Shown here one piece after another: positions 25,228 to 33,623 of a DNA stretch of 64,000 nt. Source of the DNA: UBA1757 sp045627385 (GTDB lineage: Bacteria > Bacteroidota > Bacteroidia > Bacteroidales > UBA1402); contig JAZQNO010000034.1 in NCBI GenBank assembly GCA_045627385.1, positions 39,450 through 103,449 of the forward strand, read 5' to 3'. The position numbers and the translations under genes were made by a program. A model generated the notes under the pieces. That model worked only from the letters and a program-made list of their open reading frames with translations. It made no database searches and was not told where the DNA came from. Positions within the stretch are counted from its first letter, which is position 1, and each line of letters opens with the position of its first letter.

Positions 25228-26208
25228 TTAAGCCAGTGTGTCACAGATAATCTCGTCCATCACTTCCGCCATAGTCATGCCGTTGGCCCGAACTTCCTGC
25301 GGAATGAAACTGGTGGCGGTCATGCCGGGCGTGGTGTTGACTTCCAGCAGGCTGATGCCGTCCTTGCAGATGATGTAGTCGGCACGGATGATGCCTTTGC
25401 ACCCCAAGAGGTCGTAAATGCGGGAAGTGATTTGCTGCACTTGGTCGCGGACATCGTCGGGAATCCGGGCAGGGGTGATTTCCTGCACTTCTCCGTTGTA
25501 TTTGGCTCCGTAATCGAAGAATTCGTTTTGGGTGACGACTTCGGTCAGCGGCAGGCAGACGGTGCGCTTGGCCGTTTTGTAGCAGCCGCTGGTCAGTTCG
25601 GTTCCGTCCAGGAAAGACTCGACGATGACACTGGGTCCTTCGCGGAAAGCGATTTCGATGGCCTCACGCAAATGCTCCGCACTTTTCACTTTGGTGGTGC
25701 CGAAACTGCTGCCGCCGACATTCGACTTGACGAAACAGGGAAGCCCGCAGGTGTCCAGAATAGCTTTTTCGTCGATGGCCTCGCTTTTGCGCAGCAGGAC
25801 GGACTTGGCCGTGCGGATGCCGAAGCCGTTGAGATAATGGTTGCAGGTGTATTTGTCGAATGTGATGGCTGCCGCCAGCACGCCGCAGCAGCTGTAGGGC
25901 AGACCGATCAAATCGAAATAGCCTTGGAGGATGCCGTTTTCGCCGGGAGTGCCGTGAATGGTGATCCAAGCGAAATCGAAACGGGTCTTTTCTCCTTTCC
26001 AGCTGAAACTGAAATCGTTGCGGTCGATGCTGACCATAGTCTCGGAGTCGGGACCTTCCGGATAGACTTTCCAGTCTTGTCCGTGAAGGACGGCGACCCA
26101 CACTTGATAACGGTTGTGGTCAATGAATCCGTACAGACCTTTGGCACTCCTGAGAGACACCTCGTATTCGGAGGAATCACCTCCGGCGACAATGACAATT
26201 TTCTTCAT
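25228..26208 (-). CDS. ddl: D-alanine--D-alanine ligase
   Basis: 326 residues. Joins two D-Ala for peptidoglycan; supplies the MurF enzyme. Seen: MKKIVIVAGGDSSEYEVSLRSA (the GG..EVS start), ITIHGTPGENGILQGYFDLIGLPYSCCG, CFVKSNVGGSSFGTTKV for nucleotide binding, and GIIRADYIICKDG, LLEVNTTPGMTATSFIPQ at the C-terminus. The catalytic set is complete. Overlaps rluD by four bases and is three bases from the acyltransferase gene. Confidence 0.95.
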   Translation of the reverse strand: MKKIVIVAGGDSSEYEVSLRSAKGLYGFIDHNRYQVWVAVLHGQDWKVYPEGPDSETMVSIDRNDFSFSWKGEKTRFDFAWITIHGTPGENGILQGYFDLIGLPYSCCGVLAAAITFDKYTCNHYLNGFGIRTAKSVLLRKSEAIDEKAILDTCGLPCFVKSNVGGSSFGTTKVKSAEHLREAIEIAFREGPSVIVESFLDGTELTSGCYKTAKRTVCLPLTEVVTQNEFFDYGAKYNGEVQEITPARIPDDVRDQVQQITSRIYDLLGCKGIIRADYIICKDGISLLEVNTTPGMTATSFIPQEVRANGMTMAEVMDEIICDTLA

Positions 26209-27293
26209 AGATCATTTATGTCTTCGCGCGAAGCGGTGTATGTGCGCCACTTCTGCAGCAGTTGTTCAAAATCGGCGGGCAGTTCGCTGTCGAAAAACAT
26301 CTGTTCGCCCGTACTGGGATGGACAAAGCCCAAAGTCTTGGCGTGTAGCGCCTGACGGGGACATGTCTCGAAACAGTTGTCGATGAATTGCCTGTATTTG
26401 TTGAATCTGGTTCCCTTCAGAATCTCGTTTCCGCCGTAGCGGGCGTCATTGAAAAGAGGATGCCCGAGATATTTCATGTGGACGCGTATCTGATGGGTGC
26501 GCCCGGTTTCGAGCCGGCATTCGACCAGGGTGACGTAACCGAAATTCTCCAGCACTCTGTAATTGGTGACAGCCGGCTTGCTGCCTTCGTCACCCTCGGG
26601 GTATACGGTCATCTGCAGACGGTCGTTGCGGCTGCGTCCTATGGGAATGTCCACGCGGCCTTCTTCCTGGTCGAAATGGCCCCAAACCAGCGCCCGATAG
26701 GTCCTTTGGGTGGTCTTGCGGAAAAACTGCTCGGCCAGATGGGCCTTGGCCTTCGGGTTCTTGGCCACGACCAGCAGCCCGGAAGTGTCTTTGTCGATGC
26801 GGTGGACCAGACCCGGTCGCGGATCGTCCGAAGGGAACTGCGGATTGTCTTTGAAATGCCAGACCAGCGCATTCACCAGGGTGCCGGAAAAATTGCCGTG
26901 TCCCGGATGGACCACCATGCCCGCCGGCTTGTTGACGACCAGCAGGTCGTTGTCTTCGTACACGATGTCCAGCGGAATGTCTTCCGGAAGCACTTCCGTA
27001 TCGTTGGGCCGGTAGGTGACCATCACCTGAATGTCGTCGGCCGGCTTGACACGATAGTTCGATTTGACGGCCGTCCCGTTGACGATGATGAGTCCGGCCT
27101 CGGCGGCATCCTGGATGCGGTTGCGCGATATGCCGGCTATATGGGCGGTCAGAAATTTGTCGATGCGGAGAAGTGTCTGCCCCGGATCGGCTACGAAATG
27201 CCATTGTTCGTAGAGCCTGTTTCCGTCGGAATCCTGAACCTCGCTGCCGAAGTCGAGGTCGAGGCTTTCGTCAAACAGATCGTTGTTCTCCAT
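26205..27293 (-). CDS. RluD-like 23S rRNA pseudouridine synthase
   Basis: 362 residues. An N-terminal S4 RNA-binding domain (LLRIDKFLTAHIAGISRNRIQ) is followed by the RluA-type catalytic domain with VHRIDKDTSGLLVVAKN, which holds the catalytic Asp, and GRTHQIRVHMKYLGHPLFND. Makes pseudouridine in rRNA helix loops. About 35 residues before the S4 domain are acidic and unlike the family core. Placed between the PASTA protein and ddl, an arrangement I consider common in Bacteroidales. Confidence 0.92.
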   Translation of the reverse strand: MENNDLFDESLDLDFGSEVQDSDGNRLYEQWHFVADPGQTLLRIDKFLTAHIAGISRNRIQDAAEAGLIIVNGTAVKSNYRVKPADDIQVMVTYRPNDTEVLPEDIPLDIVYEDNDLLVVNKPAGMVVHPGHGNFSGTLVNALVWHFKDNPQFPSDDPRPGLVHRIDKDTSGLLVVAKNPKAKAHLAEQFFRKTTQRTYRALVWGHFDQEEGRVDIPIGRSRNDRLQMTVYPEGDEGSKPAVTNYRVLENFGYVTLVECRLETGRTHQIRVHMKYLGHPLFNDARYGGNEILKGTRFNKYRQFIDNCFETCPRQALHAKTLGFVHPSTGEQMFFDSELPADFEQLLQKWRTYTASREDINDL

Positions 27294-27295
27294 GC

Positions 27296-28048
27296 TCAGA
27301 ATTGTGCATTGTTTTCTTTGGACAGCCAGATGTCGACCCGTTTTCCGATGGCGTGGCTGCTGTTGGGAGCGGGAGACTGCTCATAGATGCGATACGAATT
27401 GACGTTCCGTTCCGTGGGTGTCTCGTCGTATACGACTTCTCCGATGTTCACGCTCGAACTGTGGGCCAGAATAAAGGCCGAATCAAGAGTCATTCCAATG
27501 AAATTGGGCATGAGGATGCGGCTGTAGGAACGGCTTTGGCCGACCACCAGCGTGAGTGAGGTGCCGATGGGCAGTGTGGTGCCCGATTCCAAGCTGCGGT
27601 CGCCCAATTTGACGTCCAGCACCAGGTTGCGGTATTCGGAGGCGACGTAGACGATTTTGTCGACTTTGAATCCTGTGGCCTCGAGCGTGGCGACAGCCTG
27701 CCGCTGGGAGTAGTCCTTCACATAGGGAACGGCGACGGCTTTTTCCTGATGCGAATTGAGCGTGAGGTATATGATGCGGCCCATTTTCACTTTGGATTGG
27801 GCGGCAGGTCTTTGGTCCAGTACCGAACCGGGCTTCTGCTGCCGGTTGAAGATGGAGTCGATGACTTCGTATCTCAAGGCGCTCTGAGTGAGCGTCCGGT
27901 CTGCCTGATCCAGGTCCAGACCGATGAGGTCGGGCACTCTGATGGCCTGGTTGTGGCGGGTGTACCGGTTGAGAAACAGGATGGTGCCGAACAGAATCAG
28001 CAGGCAGACCCCCACAAGGCAAAGCAGATGTATGAGAATTCTTTTCAT
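27296..28048 (-). CDS. PASTA-domain membrane protein
   Basis: 250 residues with one N-terminal membrane segment (ILIHLLCLVGVCLLILFGTILFL) and an external part made of three PASTA repeats: IRVPDLIGLDLDQADRTL, VAVPYVKDYSQRQAVATLE and ILMPNFIGMTLDSAFILA. PASTA domains bind peptidoglycan fragments or act as spacers on penicillin-binding proteins and Ser/Thr kinases; here there is no kinase or transpeptidase domain. The ATG at 28048 gives a positive N-terminus before the membrane segment and is preferred over 28075. First gene of the operon with rluD, ddl, the acyltransferase and the NigD-like gene. Confidence 0.88.
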   Translation of the reverse strand: MKRILIHLLCLVGVCLLILFGTILFLNRYTRHNQAIRVPDLIGLDLDQADRTLTQSALRYEVIDSIFNRQQKPGSVLDQRPAAQSKVKMGRIIYLTLNSHQEKAVAVPYVKDYSQRQAVATLEATGFKVDKIVYVASEYRNLVLDVKLGDRSLESGTTLPIGTSLTLVVGQSRSYSRILMPNFIGMTLDSAFILAHSSSVNIGEVVYDETPTERNVNSYRIYEQSPAPNSSHAIGKRVDIWLSKENNAQF

Positions 28049-28072
28049 TGGACGACAGGTTGAATGAGCACC

Positions 28073-28080
28073 CAAAGGTA
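28073..28080 (-). promoter_or_regulatory. -7 box of the PASTA/rluD/ddl operon
   Basis: TACCTTTG on the leftward strand fits TAnnTTTG; TTTTC about 19-20 bases upstream may serve as -33 box. It lies 25 bases before the ATG at 28048, between that gene and the rpmH terminator. Confidence 0.55.
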
Positions 28081-28105
28081 CAAAAACGTGCGGGTATATG
28101 AAAAC

Positions 28106-28140
28106 AAAAAAAAGTAAAGACCGAAGCCTTTACTTTTTTT
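28106..28140 (-). terminator. Terminator of rpmH
   Basis: AAAGTAAAG pairs with CTTTACTTT around ACCGAAGC, flanked by A runs on one side and T runs on the other, so it can act in either direction. Leftward it closes rpmH. Confidence 0.85.
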
Positions 28141-28165
28141 ATTCTGTTGAGGAAAGAACAACCGT

Positions 28166-28324
28166 TTAGTCTTTCAGACGGGGTTCGTCGGATACGGTCA
28201 ATTTCTTTCTGCCATGAGCACGGCGGCTGGCCAGTACGCGACGGCCGTTCGGAGTAGCCATTCTGGCACGGAAACCGTGCTTGTTGGCTCTTTTTCTGTT
28301 CGAAGGTTGGAATGTTCTCTTCAT
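28166..28324 (-). CDS. rpmH: 50S ribosomal protein L34
   Basis: Short gene of 52 codons, easily missed. The protein begins MKRTFQPSNRKRANKHGFRA and continues ARMATPNGRRVLASRRAHGR before KKLTVSDEPRLKD, an unmistakable L34 with the highly basic composition of the family. It has its own promoter at 28365-28396 and terminator at 28106-28140. The C-terminal SDEPRLKD tail is a little longer than the 44-46 residue form of many bacteria. Confidence 0.97.
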   Translation of the reverse strand: MKRTFQPSNRKRANKHGFRARMATPNGRRVLASRRAHGRKKLTVSDEPRLKD

Positions 28325-28364
28325 ATGTTCAGTTGTTTGATTATTATTCGATTTTTTCGGACGG

Positions 28365-28396
28365 CAAAAGTAGAGGCTTTTTTTGTCTTTCGCAAA
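28365..28396 (-). promoter_or_regulatory. Promoter of rpmH
   Basis: Leftward TTTG (28396-28393), a 20-base spacer and TACTTTTG (28372-28365): an exact consensus match. Start of transcription near 28358, about 34 bases before the L34 ATG. Confidence 0.8.
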
Positions 28397-28417
28397 TATT
28401 TCGAATTATTTTTTGCA

Positions 28418-28449
28418 TTTGCAGATTCGGAAGATTTGTCCGATATTTG
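28418..28449 (+). promoter_or_regulatory. Promoter of efp
   Basis: TTTG (28418-28421), a 20-base spacer and GATATTTG (28442-28449), one mismatch from TAnnTTTG. Start near 28456; ATG at 28488. Confidence 0.6.
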
Positions 28450-28487
28450 CAACCTATTAGAATATCAACATTCAAACAAATATTTTT

Positions 28488-29051
28488 ATGGCAACAACTG
28501 CTGATTTCAAAAACGGTATGTGCATCGATTTGGATGGTGCCTACTATTTCATCGTCGAATTCCTTCATGTCAAACCTGGCAAAGGCGCCGCTTTCGTACG
28601 CACCAAACTGAAAAACGTCCAGACGGGCCGCATCCTCGAAAAGACCTTCAACTCTGGCGTCAAGGTCGACGAAGTCCGTATCGAACGCCGTCCCTATCAG
28701 TTCCTTTATCACGACGATATGGGCTACAATTTCATGCATAACGAGACCTACGAGCAGATAACCGTTCAAAAAGAACAGATCAACGGCGTCGATTTCCTCA
28801 AGGACGGCGACAACTGTGAAGTGGTCGTCCATGCCGAGAGCGAAACGGTATTGTATGTGGATGTTCCCGTACATGTGATTCTTGAGGTCACCTATACCGA
28901 ACCCGGTCTTCGCGGCGATACCGCCACCAACACCCTGAAACCGGCCACTGTCGAAACCGGTGCCACCGTCCGCGTTCCTCTGTTCATCAATGTCGGTGAA
29001 AAAATCAAGGTCGACACCCGTGACGGTTCGTATGTCGAGCGCATACGTTGA
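28488..29051 (+). CDS. efp: Elongation factor P
   Basis: 187 residues, the standard length. Relieves ribosome stalling at proline stretches. Three-domain layout: KOW-like N-terminal domain with FLHVKPGKGAAFVRTKLKNV (the Lys of PGKGAA is the tip residue in the family), middle OB domain, and C-terminal OB domain with GDTATNTLKPATVETGATVRVPLF and KVDTRDGSYVERI. Single-gene unit with its own promoter and a terminator at 29077-29139. Confidence 0.97.
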   Translation: MATTADFKNGMCIDLDGAYYFIVEFLHVKPGKGAAFVRTKLKNVQTGRILEKTFNSGVKVDEVRIERRPYQFLYHDDMGYNFMHNETYEQITVQKEQINGVDFLKDGDNCEVVVHAESETVLYVDVPVHVILEVTYTEPGLRGDTATNTLKPATVETGATVRVPLFINVGEKIKVDTRDGSYVERIR

Positions 29052-29076
29052 AGTCCGACGACATAAAATAAGGTAT

Positions 29077-29139
29077 TTTCAGGCTTCGCCGAAGGTCCGG
29101 AATTCCGGGCGGCCTCCGATGGAGCCTGAAATTTTTTTT
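29077..29139 (+). terminator. Terminator of efp
   Basis: TTTCAGGCT pairs with AGCCTGAAA, followed by a run of eight or more T; an inner CCGGAATTCCGG can form a second hairpin inside the loop. Confidence 0.75.
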
Positions 29140-29229
29140 CCGAATGGGTAAATATATTGTTTATTCGATGTATCTTTGCTGTGAATCAACCTGTCGTTTG
29201 CATTATTTTTTTTAAAATTGGAAAAACAC

Positions 29230-29916
29230 ATGAATTGCACCATGCGCGAATGGTCGAAGGACGACATGCCCCGTGAAAAGCTGATGGCCAATGGGGCGGC
29301 ATCTCTGAGCAACACCGAACTTCTGGCCATCATTTTGGGCTCGGGAAGCAACGGCGAAAACGTGATGGAACTCTCTCGCCGCATTCTGGCCGGATGCGGC
29401 AACAGCCTTGCGAACCTTGAAAAGCTTTCTGTCAAACAGTTTGTCAACCGGTTCTGCGGAATCGGCCCTGTCAAAGCCGTCTCCATTCTGGCGGCTTTGG
29501 AATTGGGCCGGAGGCGGATGAATGCCAATATGCCTGAAAAGCCGGTCCTGTCGAACAGCCGTCAAGTCTACGATTTCATCGCTCCGCATCTGAGGGGGCT
29601 TCCGCATGAAGAATGCTGGGCGCTGTTTCTCAATGCCTCCAACCGCCTGATCGACTTCCGCCGCATCAGCATCGGCGGGGTGAGCGAAACCTTGGCCGAT
29701 CCGCGGATCATCTTGAAATTGGCGATTGAGAATCTGGCCACCTCGCTGGTGGTCTGCCACAACCATCCTTCAGGGTCGGCACAGCCGAGCCAGTCGGACA
29801 AGCAGCTGACGCACAATCTGATGAATGCCTCCAAATCGCTTGGGATGAAGCTAGTCGACCATCTCATCGTCTGCGAAAATTCCTATTACAGTTTTGCTGA
29901 CCAGGCGGGCATGTGA
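29230..29916 (+). CDS. radC: RadC-like JAB/MPN-domain protein
   Basis: 228 residues. N-terminal helix-hairpin-helix part (PREKLMANGAASLSNTELLAIILGSG, RFCGIGPVKAVSILAALELG) followed by the JAMM-type metal site VVCHNHPSGSAQPSQSDKQLT. The family was linked to DNA repair by name but its true role is uncertain. The ATG at 29230 is preferred to a TTG twelve bases earlier. A -7 box TATCTTTG lies at 29171-29178, without a good -33 partner. Confidence 0.93.
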   Translation: MNCTMREWSKDDMPREKLMANGAASLSNTELLAIILGSGSNGENVMELSRRILAGCGNSLANLEKLSVKQFVNRFCGIGPVKAVSILAALELGRRRMNANMPEKPVLSNSRQVYDFIAPHLRGLPHEECWALFLNASNRLIDFRRISIGGVSETLADPRIILKLAIENLATSLVVCHNHPSGSAQPSQSDKQLTHNLMNASKSLGMKLVDHLIVCENSYYSFADQAGM

Positions 29917-29933
29917 CAGTCGGGAATAATTCG

Positions 29934-29941
29934 TATATTTG
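29934..29941 (+). promoter_or_regulatory. -7 box of the MIP18-like/lpxH-like pair
   Basis: TATATTTG matches TAnnTTTG exactly, 20 bases before the ATG at 29961; no clear -33 box is seen. Confidence 0.45.
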
Positions 29942-29960
29942 TGCCATCTTTTTGACACGA

Positions 29961-30284
29961 ATGGATACTGAAAATACCTTTCTCAAGACGGAGGAGGAGA
30001 TCGTAAGAATGCTCCGCACCGTCTATGATCCCGAAATCCCGGTCAATGTGTATGACCTGGGTCTCATCTATAAGATCGACTTGAACGCCGAGGGGCATCT
30101 GCTGGTTGAGATGACCTTGACGGCGCCTTCCTGTCCGATGGCGGATTTCATTTTGGAAGATATCCGACAGAAACTGGAATCCATCGAAGGCATCACTCAA
30201 GTTGAACTGCAGCTGGTCTTCGAGCCCGAATGGGATAAGGAGATGATGTCGGATGAGGCCAAGATGGAGTTGGGTATGCTTTGA
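29961..30284 (+). CDS. MIP18/DUF59-family protein (iron-sulfur assembly)
   Basis: 107 residues. Seen: VYDPEIPVNVYDLGLIYKI and LLVEMTLTAPSCPMADFI, the two signatures of the MIP18/PaaD-like family, with the Cys of TAPSCP that binds iron or a cluster in relatives such as SufT. Probably helps iron-sulfur cluster assembly or insertion. The ATG at 29961 follows the promoter; a frame back to 29913 would start inside it. No suf genes are nearby. Followed after 21 bases by the LpxH-like gene. Confidence 0.88.
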   Translation: MDTENTFLKTEEEIVRMLRTVYDPEIPVNVYDLGLIYKIDLNAEGHLLVEMTLTAPSCPMADFILEDIRQKLESIEGITQVELQLVFEPEWDKEMMSDEAKMELGML

Positions 30285-30305
30285 ACCATTTCAGAATCAG
30301 GCACT

Positions 30306-31097
30306 ATGGATACGAACAAGAAGATTTATTTCGTTACGGATGCCCATTTCGGCGCTCGGGCCGAATTCTCTACCCGCGACAATGAAAAGCTTTTCTGCCG
30401 GTTTGTCGACAGCATCAGAAACGACTGCGGCGCTCTTTGCCTGATGGGAGACATGATTGATTTCTGGTACGAATACAAACGGGTTGTGCCAAAGGGATTC
30501 GTCCGCTTTTTCAGCGCTCTGTCGAGTCTGACCGACGCGGGTGTCCCCGTCTACTGGTTCGCAGGCAATCACGATGCCTGGCTCTATTCCTATGTTCAGG
30601 AAGAATTGGGCGTGGTCGTTTTCGAACAGCCGATGGACATCAGCTGGATGGGCCGCCGTTTCCATCTGGCCCATGGCGACGGCCTGTGCGATTCGGGTTG
30701 TGCGTCCCGTTTTCTGCACCATTTTTTCCATTCCCGTGTCAACCGTTGGCTTTTCTCCCATCTGCTGCCCATTTCCTGGGGAATGGCTTTCGGCCAGGCC
30801 TGGTCGGCCCACAGCTACCAAAAACGCAAGAAATCGGGTGAAGCCGCTTATCTGGGCGAGGACAAGGAGCATCTGATCCGCTATGCCAAGGCGGATGTGG
30901 CTGCCAGAGGCGCCGACGCCGCCGATTATTACGTGTTCGGACATCGCCATATCGTCCTTGACATGGAATTGGCCAACCGAAGCCGCGTCCTGATTCTGGG
31001 CGACTGGATGCGCGAATTCTCTTACGGCGTGTTTGACGGAGAGAATTTCAAAATAGACTTTTTCGAAAACCGATCAGTGGAAATCGACCGAGACTGA
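30306..31097 (+). CDS. UDP-2,3-diacylglucosamine diphosphatase (LpxH-like)
   Basis: 263 residues. Calcineurin-like phosphoesterase with its metal ligands in order: TDAHFG, LMGDMIDFW, FAGNHDAWL, LAHGDGL and YYVFGHRH. The insert with FLHHFFHSRVNRWLFSHLLP is like the hydrophobic cap of LpxH enzymes, which cut UDP-diacylglucosamine in lipid A synthesis. The cytosolic, membrane-edge location fits. The last 24 bases overlap the convergent TonB-dependent receptor gene. Confidence 0.87.
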   Translation: MDTNKKIYFVTDAHFGARAEFSTRDNEKLFCRFVDSIRNDCGALCLMGDMIDFWYEYKRVVPKGFVRFFSALSSLTDAGVPVYWFAGNHDAWLYSYVQEELGVVVFEQPMDISWMGRRFHLAHGDGLCDSGCASRFLHHFFHSRVNRWLFSHLLPISWGMAFGQAWSAHSYQKRKKSGEAAYLGEDKEHLIRYAKADVAARGADAADYYVFGHRHIVLDMELANRSRVLILGDWMREFSYGVFDGENFKIDFFENRSVEIDRD

Positions 31098-33545
31098 CAA
31101 ATTCAACTGCCTGCCAGTCAAATAGTTGGGAATGGCCCATTGCCGGTTGGCGATGTCGGTCACCCAATAGTATGAATTGGTGTTCTTGATTCCGAACAGA
31201 TTGAAACAATCGAGGCTGATCCAGATGTTGTCGACGGTCTGTCCCCAAAAACCATCAAGATCTTCGCTCCCCACAATCAGGCGCGACAGGCCTATGTCGA
31301 CACGACGGTAGGCCTTCATCCGGTTCACGGCGTAACGTCTTTCCATCGAAGGCGGTCCGAAACAGAGTCCGTCGGCCCAAATCAGCTTGAGCGCCATGGA
31401 GTATTTGGGATTGCGCGGCAGGTAATCGCGGAAAAACATCGAAACGTTGTAGCGCTGCTCGTTCGGCCGCGGTACCGTGTAGCCGTCGATGGTTTCCTTG
31501 CTGTCCATCAGGGAGAGCGAAATCCAGGAATCGGTTCCCGGCACGAATTCGCCGAAAAGTTTGAAATCGCAGCCGGCCGTGTGCCCATAGCCCTTGTTGA
31601 CGCCTTCGTAGCGGATGCGGACATTGTCGACCGAGTAGGGGATGATGCGGTCGAGTTTTTTGTAATAGGCTTCTGCGGTCAGTTTGAAGGGCCGTTCCCC
31701 CCAACTGAAGTGATAGTCTGTGCCGAAAATGACTTGGACGGATCTCGGCGCCTCGATGTCTCGGTTCTGGGTGACCTGACAGATGCCGTTCGCAAGTAGG
31801 GTGTCGCGCATTTCCTTGTAGAAAGGAGCTTGGTAATAGACACCGCCGGCCAAACGGAAGGTGAAGTCCTTCTCCCAAGCCGGAATGAAGCCGGCTGAAA
31901 AGCGCGGGCTCAGCAACAGTTCCCGATTGAAGCTCCACCAGTTGGCGCGCAGTCCGCCGGTCAGCGTGAGCAGACCGGCGGAAGTGCGGCTCTTCCAAGT
32001 GTCCTGAAGGTAGGCGGTGAAGCGGCTGTTCCTGAGGTCGGTCTGAGAGGAAAGGTTGCTGACGAAACTGATTTGGTCGGGACGGTAGGGCAGGGAATAG
32101 CCTGCCGAATCACGCATTTCCCATTCCCGCATCCTGTCTGCGACGGTTTCCAACTGCCAGGAAACGCCCCATTTCAGATGGTGCTGTCCGGGAGTCCAAT
32201 CTCCGTTTTGAGAAAGTGCGAATACGTTTGCCGTCAGATTGTTTCTTGCATGTTCGTGGTAGGTTCCGATGCCTATCAGCTGCGTGTTTTCAGTGTCTTC
32301 TTTCCCATTGTCGATTGGCGTTTCGTTGAGCCAGTACTGGCCGGTGATGTCGTAATTTTCGTTTTCCGCTGTCCGGAAAAAGGACATCTGCAGGCCGGCG
32401 CTCAGCCGACGGCTGAAACGGTGCTCGAAATTGAGCGCGCCCGAGATGGTTTCGAAGACGTCTTTCTCCTGTCCGTCGAAGTAGACCTTGAAGGCGTACT
32501 TTTCATTGAAAGTTCCCATCTGAGTCGATCGTGATTCGGGGACGAAAGCGTAGACGTTTTGCGAAACGTTTCCTAAAAAAGAGAGTTCGCTGTTCGGATT
32601 CAAGCGGTAAGTGAGACAGGTCTGATAATCGAGGTAGGCGGGCCGGTATTCGCCTTGGGTTTCGAGGCTTCCCAGCAGATAGGCGTTGGTCTTGTAGCGC
32701 AGTCCGTGAATCTGGGAGAAGCGTCCGTCCTTCGAGGCCGTGCCGGCATAGACGTTGGCGCCGAGCAGACTGACATTGGCGGAGGCTTCGAACGATTCGG
32801 GCCTTTTGTAACGGATATCGAGGACCGACGACATCTTGTCCCCGTAGCAGGCGTCGAAACCGCCGGCCGAAAATTCGACAGACTGCGTCATCTGCGGATT
32901 GACAAAACTCAATCCTTCCTGTTGGCCGCTGCGGATAAGCAGCGGACGGTGGATTTCGGTGCCGTTGACATAGACCAGATTTTCGTCATAATTGCCGCCT
33001 CGGACCGAATATTGGGTGCTCATCTCGTTTTGCGAACTGACACCTGCAAAGGTGACCAAAAGCGCTTCGATGCTGCCGCCGGTCGCATCCGGAAGCAGGC
33101 GTATGTCGGAGGCGTCGATGCGCTGCATCGAACCGGTCTGATGCCGTTGGGCGCTGACGCTGATGTCTTCGAGCGAATGGGAGGCTGTCTGAAGGGTGAT
33201 GTTGTACTGGATTTTCGGATAGTCGACCGGAATGATGCGTACGGCCGTCTGATAGGACAGGCAGCTGAACCTCAGCACGAGCGTGTCCCGCATGGGCAGT
33301 TCGAGCTCGTAATAGCCGGATTCGTCGCTGCTGGTGCCTTTCCAAGTGTTAATTTCGACGACATTCGCCAGTTCCAAGGCACGCTTGTTGGAATCCATGA
33401 TGAAACCGCTCAGTCTGACGGTCTCGGCGGCTGTGGCTGGCGGCGCAGCCGCCAGCCACAGCAAGCCGGTCAGGCAGAGGACTTTGAATGCCTGAGCCTT
33501 TCGCTTGAACAGACGCAAATGGGGACTGACGGAAGTGCGTGCCAT
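31074..33545 (-). CDS. TonB-dependent outer-membrane receptor with carboxypeptidase-like domain
   Basis: 823 residues. After a signal peptide (LCLTGLLWLAAAPPATAA, ending near residue 40) comes a carboxypeptidase-regulatory-like domain (VRLSGFIMDSNKRALELANVV, GYYELELPMRDTLVLRFSCL), then the plug (GGSIEALLVTFAGVSSQNE, YSVRGGNYDENLVYVNGTEI) and a beta-barrel with many aromatic strand ends, finishing LNLSVSVDFH. Transports a substrate, probably a siderophore, vitamin or peptide-bound metal, across the outer membrane using TonB energy. There is no SusD partner, so it is not a typical glycan uptake pair. Divergent from the nitroreductase gene, with facing promoters. Confidence 0.9.
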   Translation of the reverse strand: MARTSVSPHLRLFKRKAQAFKVLCLTGLLWLAAAPPATAAETVRLSGFIMDSNKRALELANVVEINTWKGTSSDESGYYELELPMRDTLVLRFSCLSYQTAVRIIPVDYPKIQYNITLQTASHSLEDISVSAQRHQTGSMQRIDASDIRLLPDATGGSIEALLVTFAGVSSQNEMSTQYSVRGGNYDENLVYVNGTEIHRPLLIRSGQQEGLSFVNPQMTQSVEFSAGGFDACYGDKMSSVLDIRYKRPESFEASANVSLLGANVYAGTASKDGRFSQIHGLRYKTNAYLLGSLETQGEYRPAYLDYQTCLTYRLNPNSELSFLGNVSQNVYAFVPESRSTQMGTFNEKYAFKVYFDGQEKDVFETISGALNFEHRFSRRLSAGLQMSFFRTAENENYDITGQYWLNETPIDNGKEDTENTQLIGIGTYHEHARNNLTANVFALSQNGDWTPGQHHLKWGVSWQLETVADRMREWEMRDSAGYSLPYRPDQISFVSNLSSQTDLRNSRFTAYLQDTWKSRTSAGLLTLTGGLRANWWSFNRELLLSPRFSAGFIPAWEKDFTFRLAGGVYYQAPFYKEMRDTLLANGICQVTQNRDIEAPRSVQVIFGTDYHFSWGERPFKLTAEAYYKKLDRIIPYSVDNVRIRYEGVNKGYGHTAGCDFKLFGEFVPGTDSWISLSLMDSKETIDGYTVPRPNEQRYNVSMFFRDYLPRNPKYSMALKLIWADGLCFGPPSMERRYAVNRMKAYRRVDIGLSRLIVGSEDLDGFWGQTVDNIWISLDCFNLFGIKNTNSYYWVTDIANRQWAIPNYLTGRQLNLSVSVDFH

Positions 33546-33562
33546 CGATTAATTTTTATTCG

Positions 33563-33600
33563 CAAATTTAAAGCAATCTGCTTAATAAAACGTATATTTG
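33563..33600. promoter_or_regulatory. Divergent -7 boxes of the TonB receptor and nitroreductase genes
   Basis: Leftward TAAATTTG (33570-33563) lies 18 bases before the receptor ATG at 33545; rightward TATATTTG (33593-33600) lies 24 bases before the nitroreductase ATG at 33624. Both fit TAnnTTTG exactly; the -33 boxes are weak and would fall on each other's side, so the two promoters may compete. Confidence 0.6.
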
Positions 33601-33623
33601 CACTTCTTATTGTAGTGTGTAAA

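Noticed and set aside
24646..26355. Plus-strand open frame of 569 codons opposite the acyltransferase and ddl genes
   Set aside because: No family features; antisense to a conserved operon.
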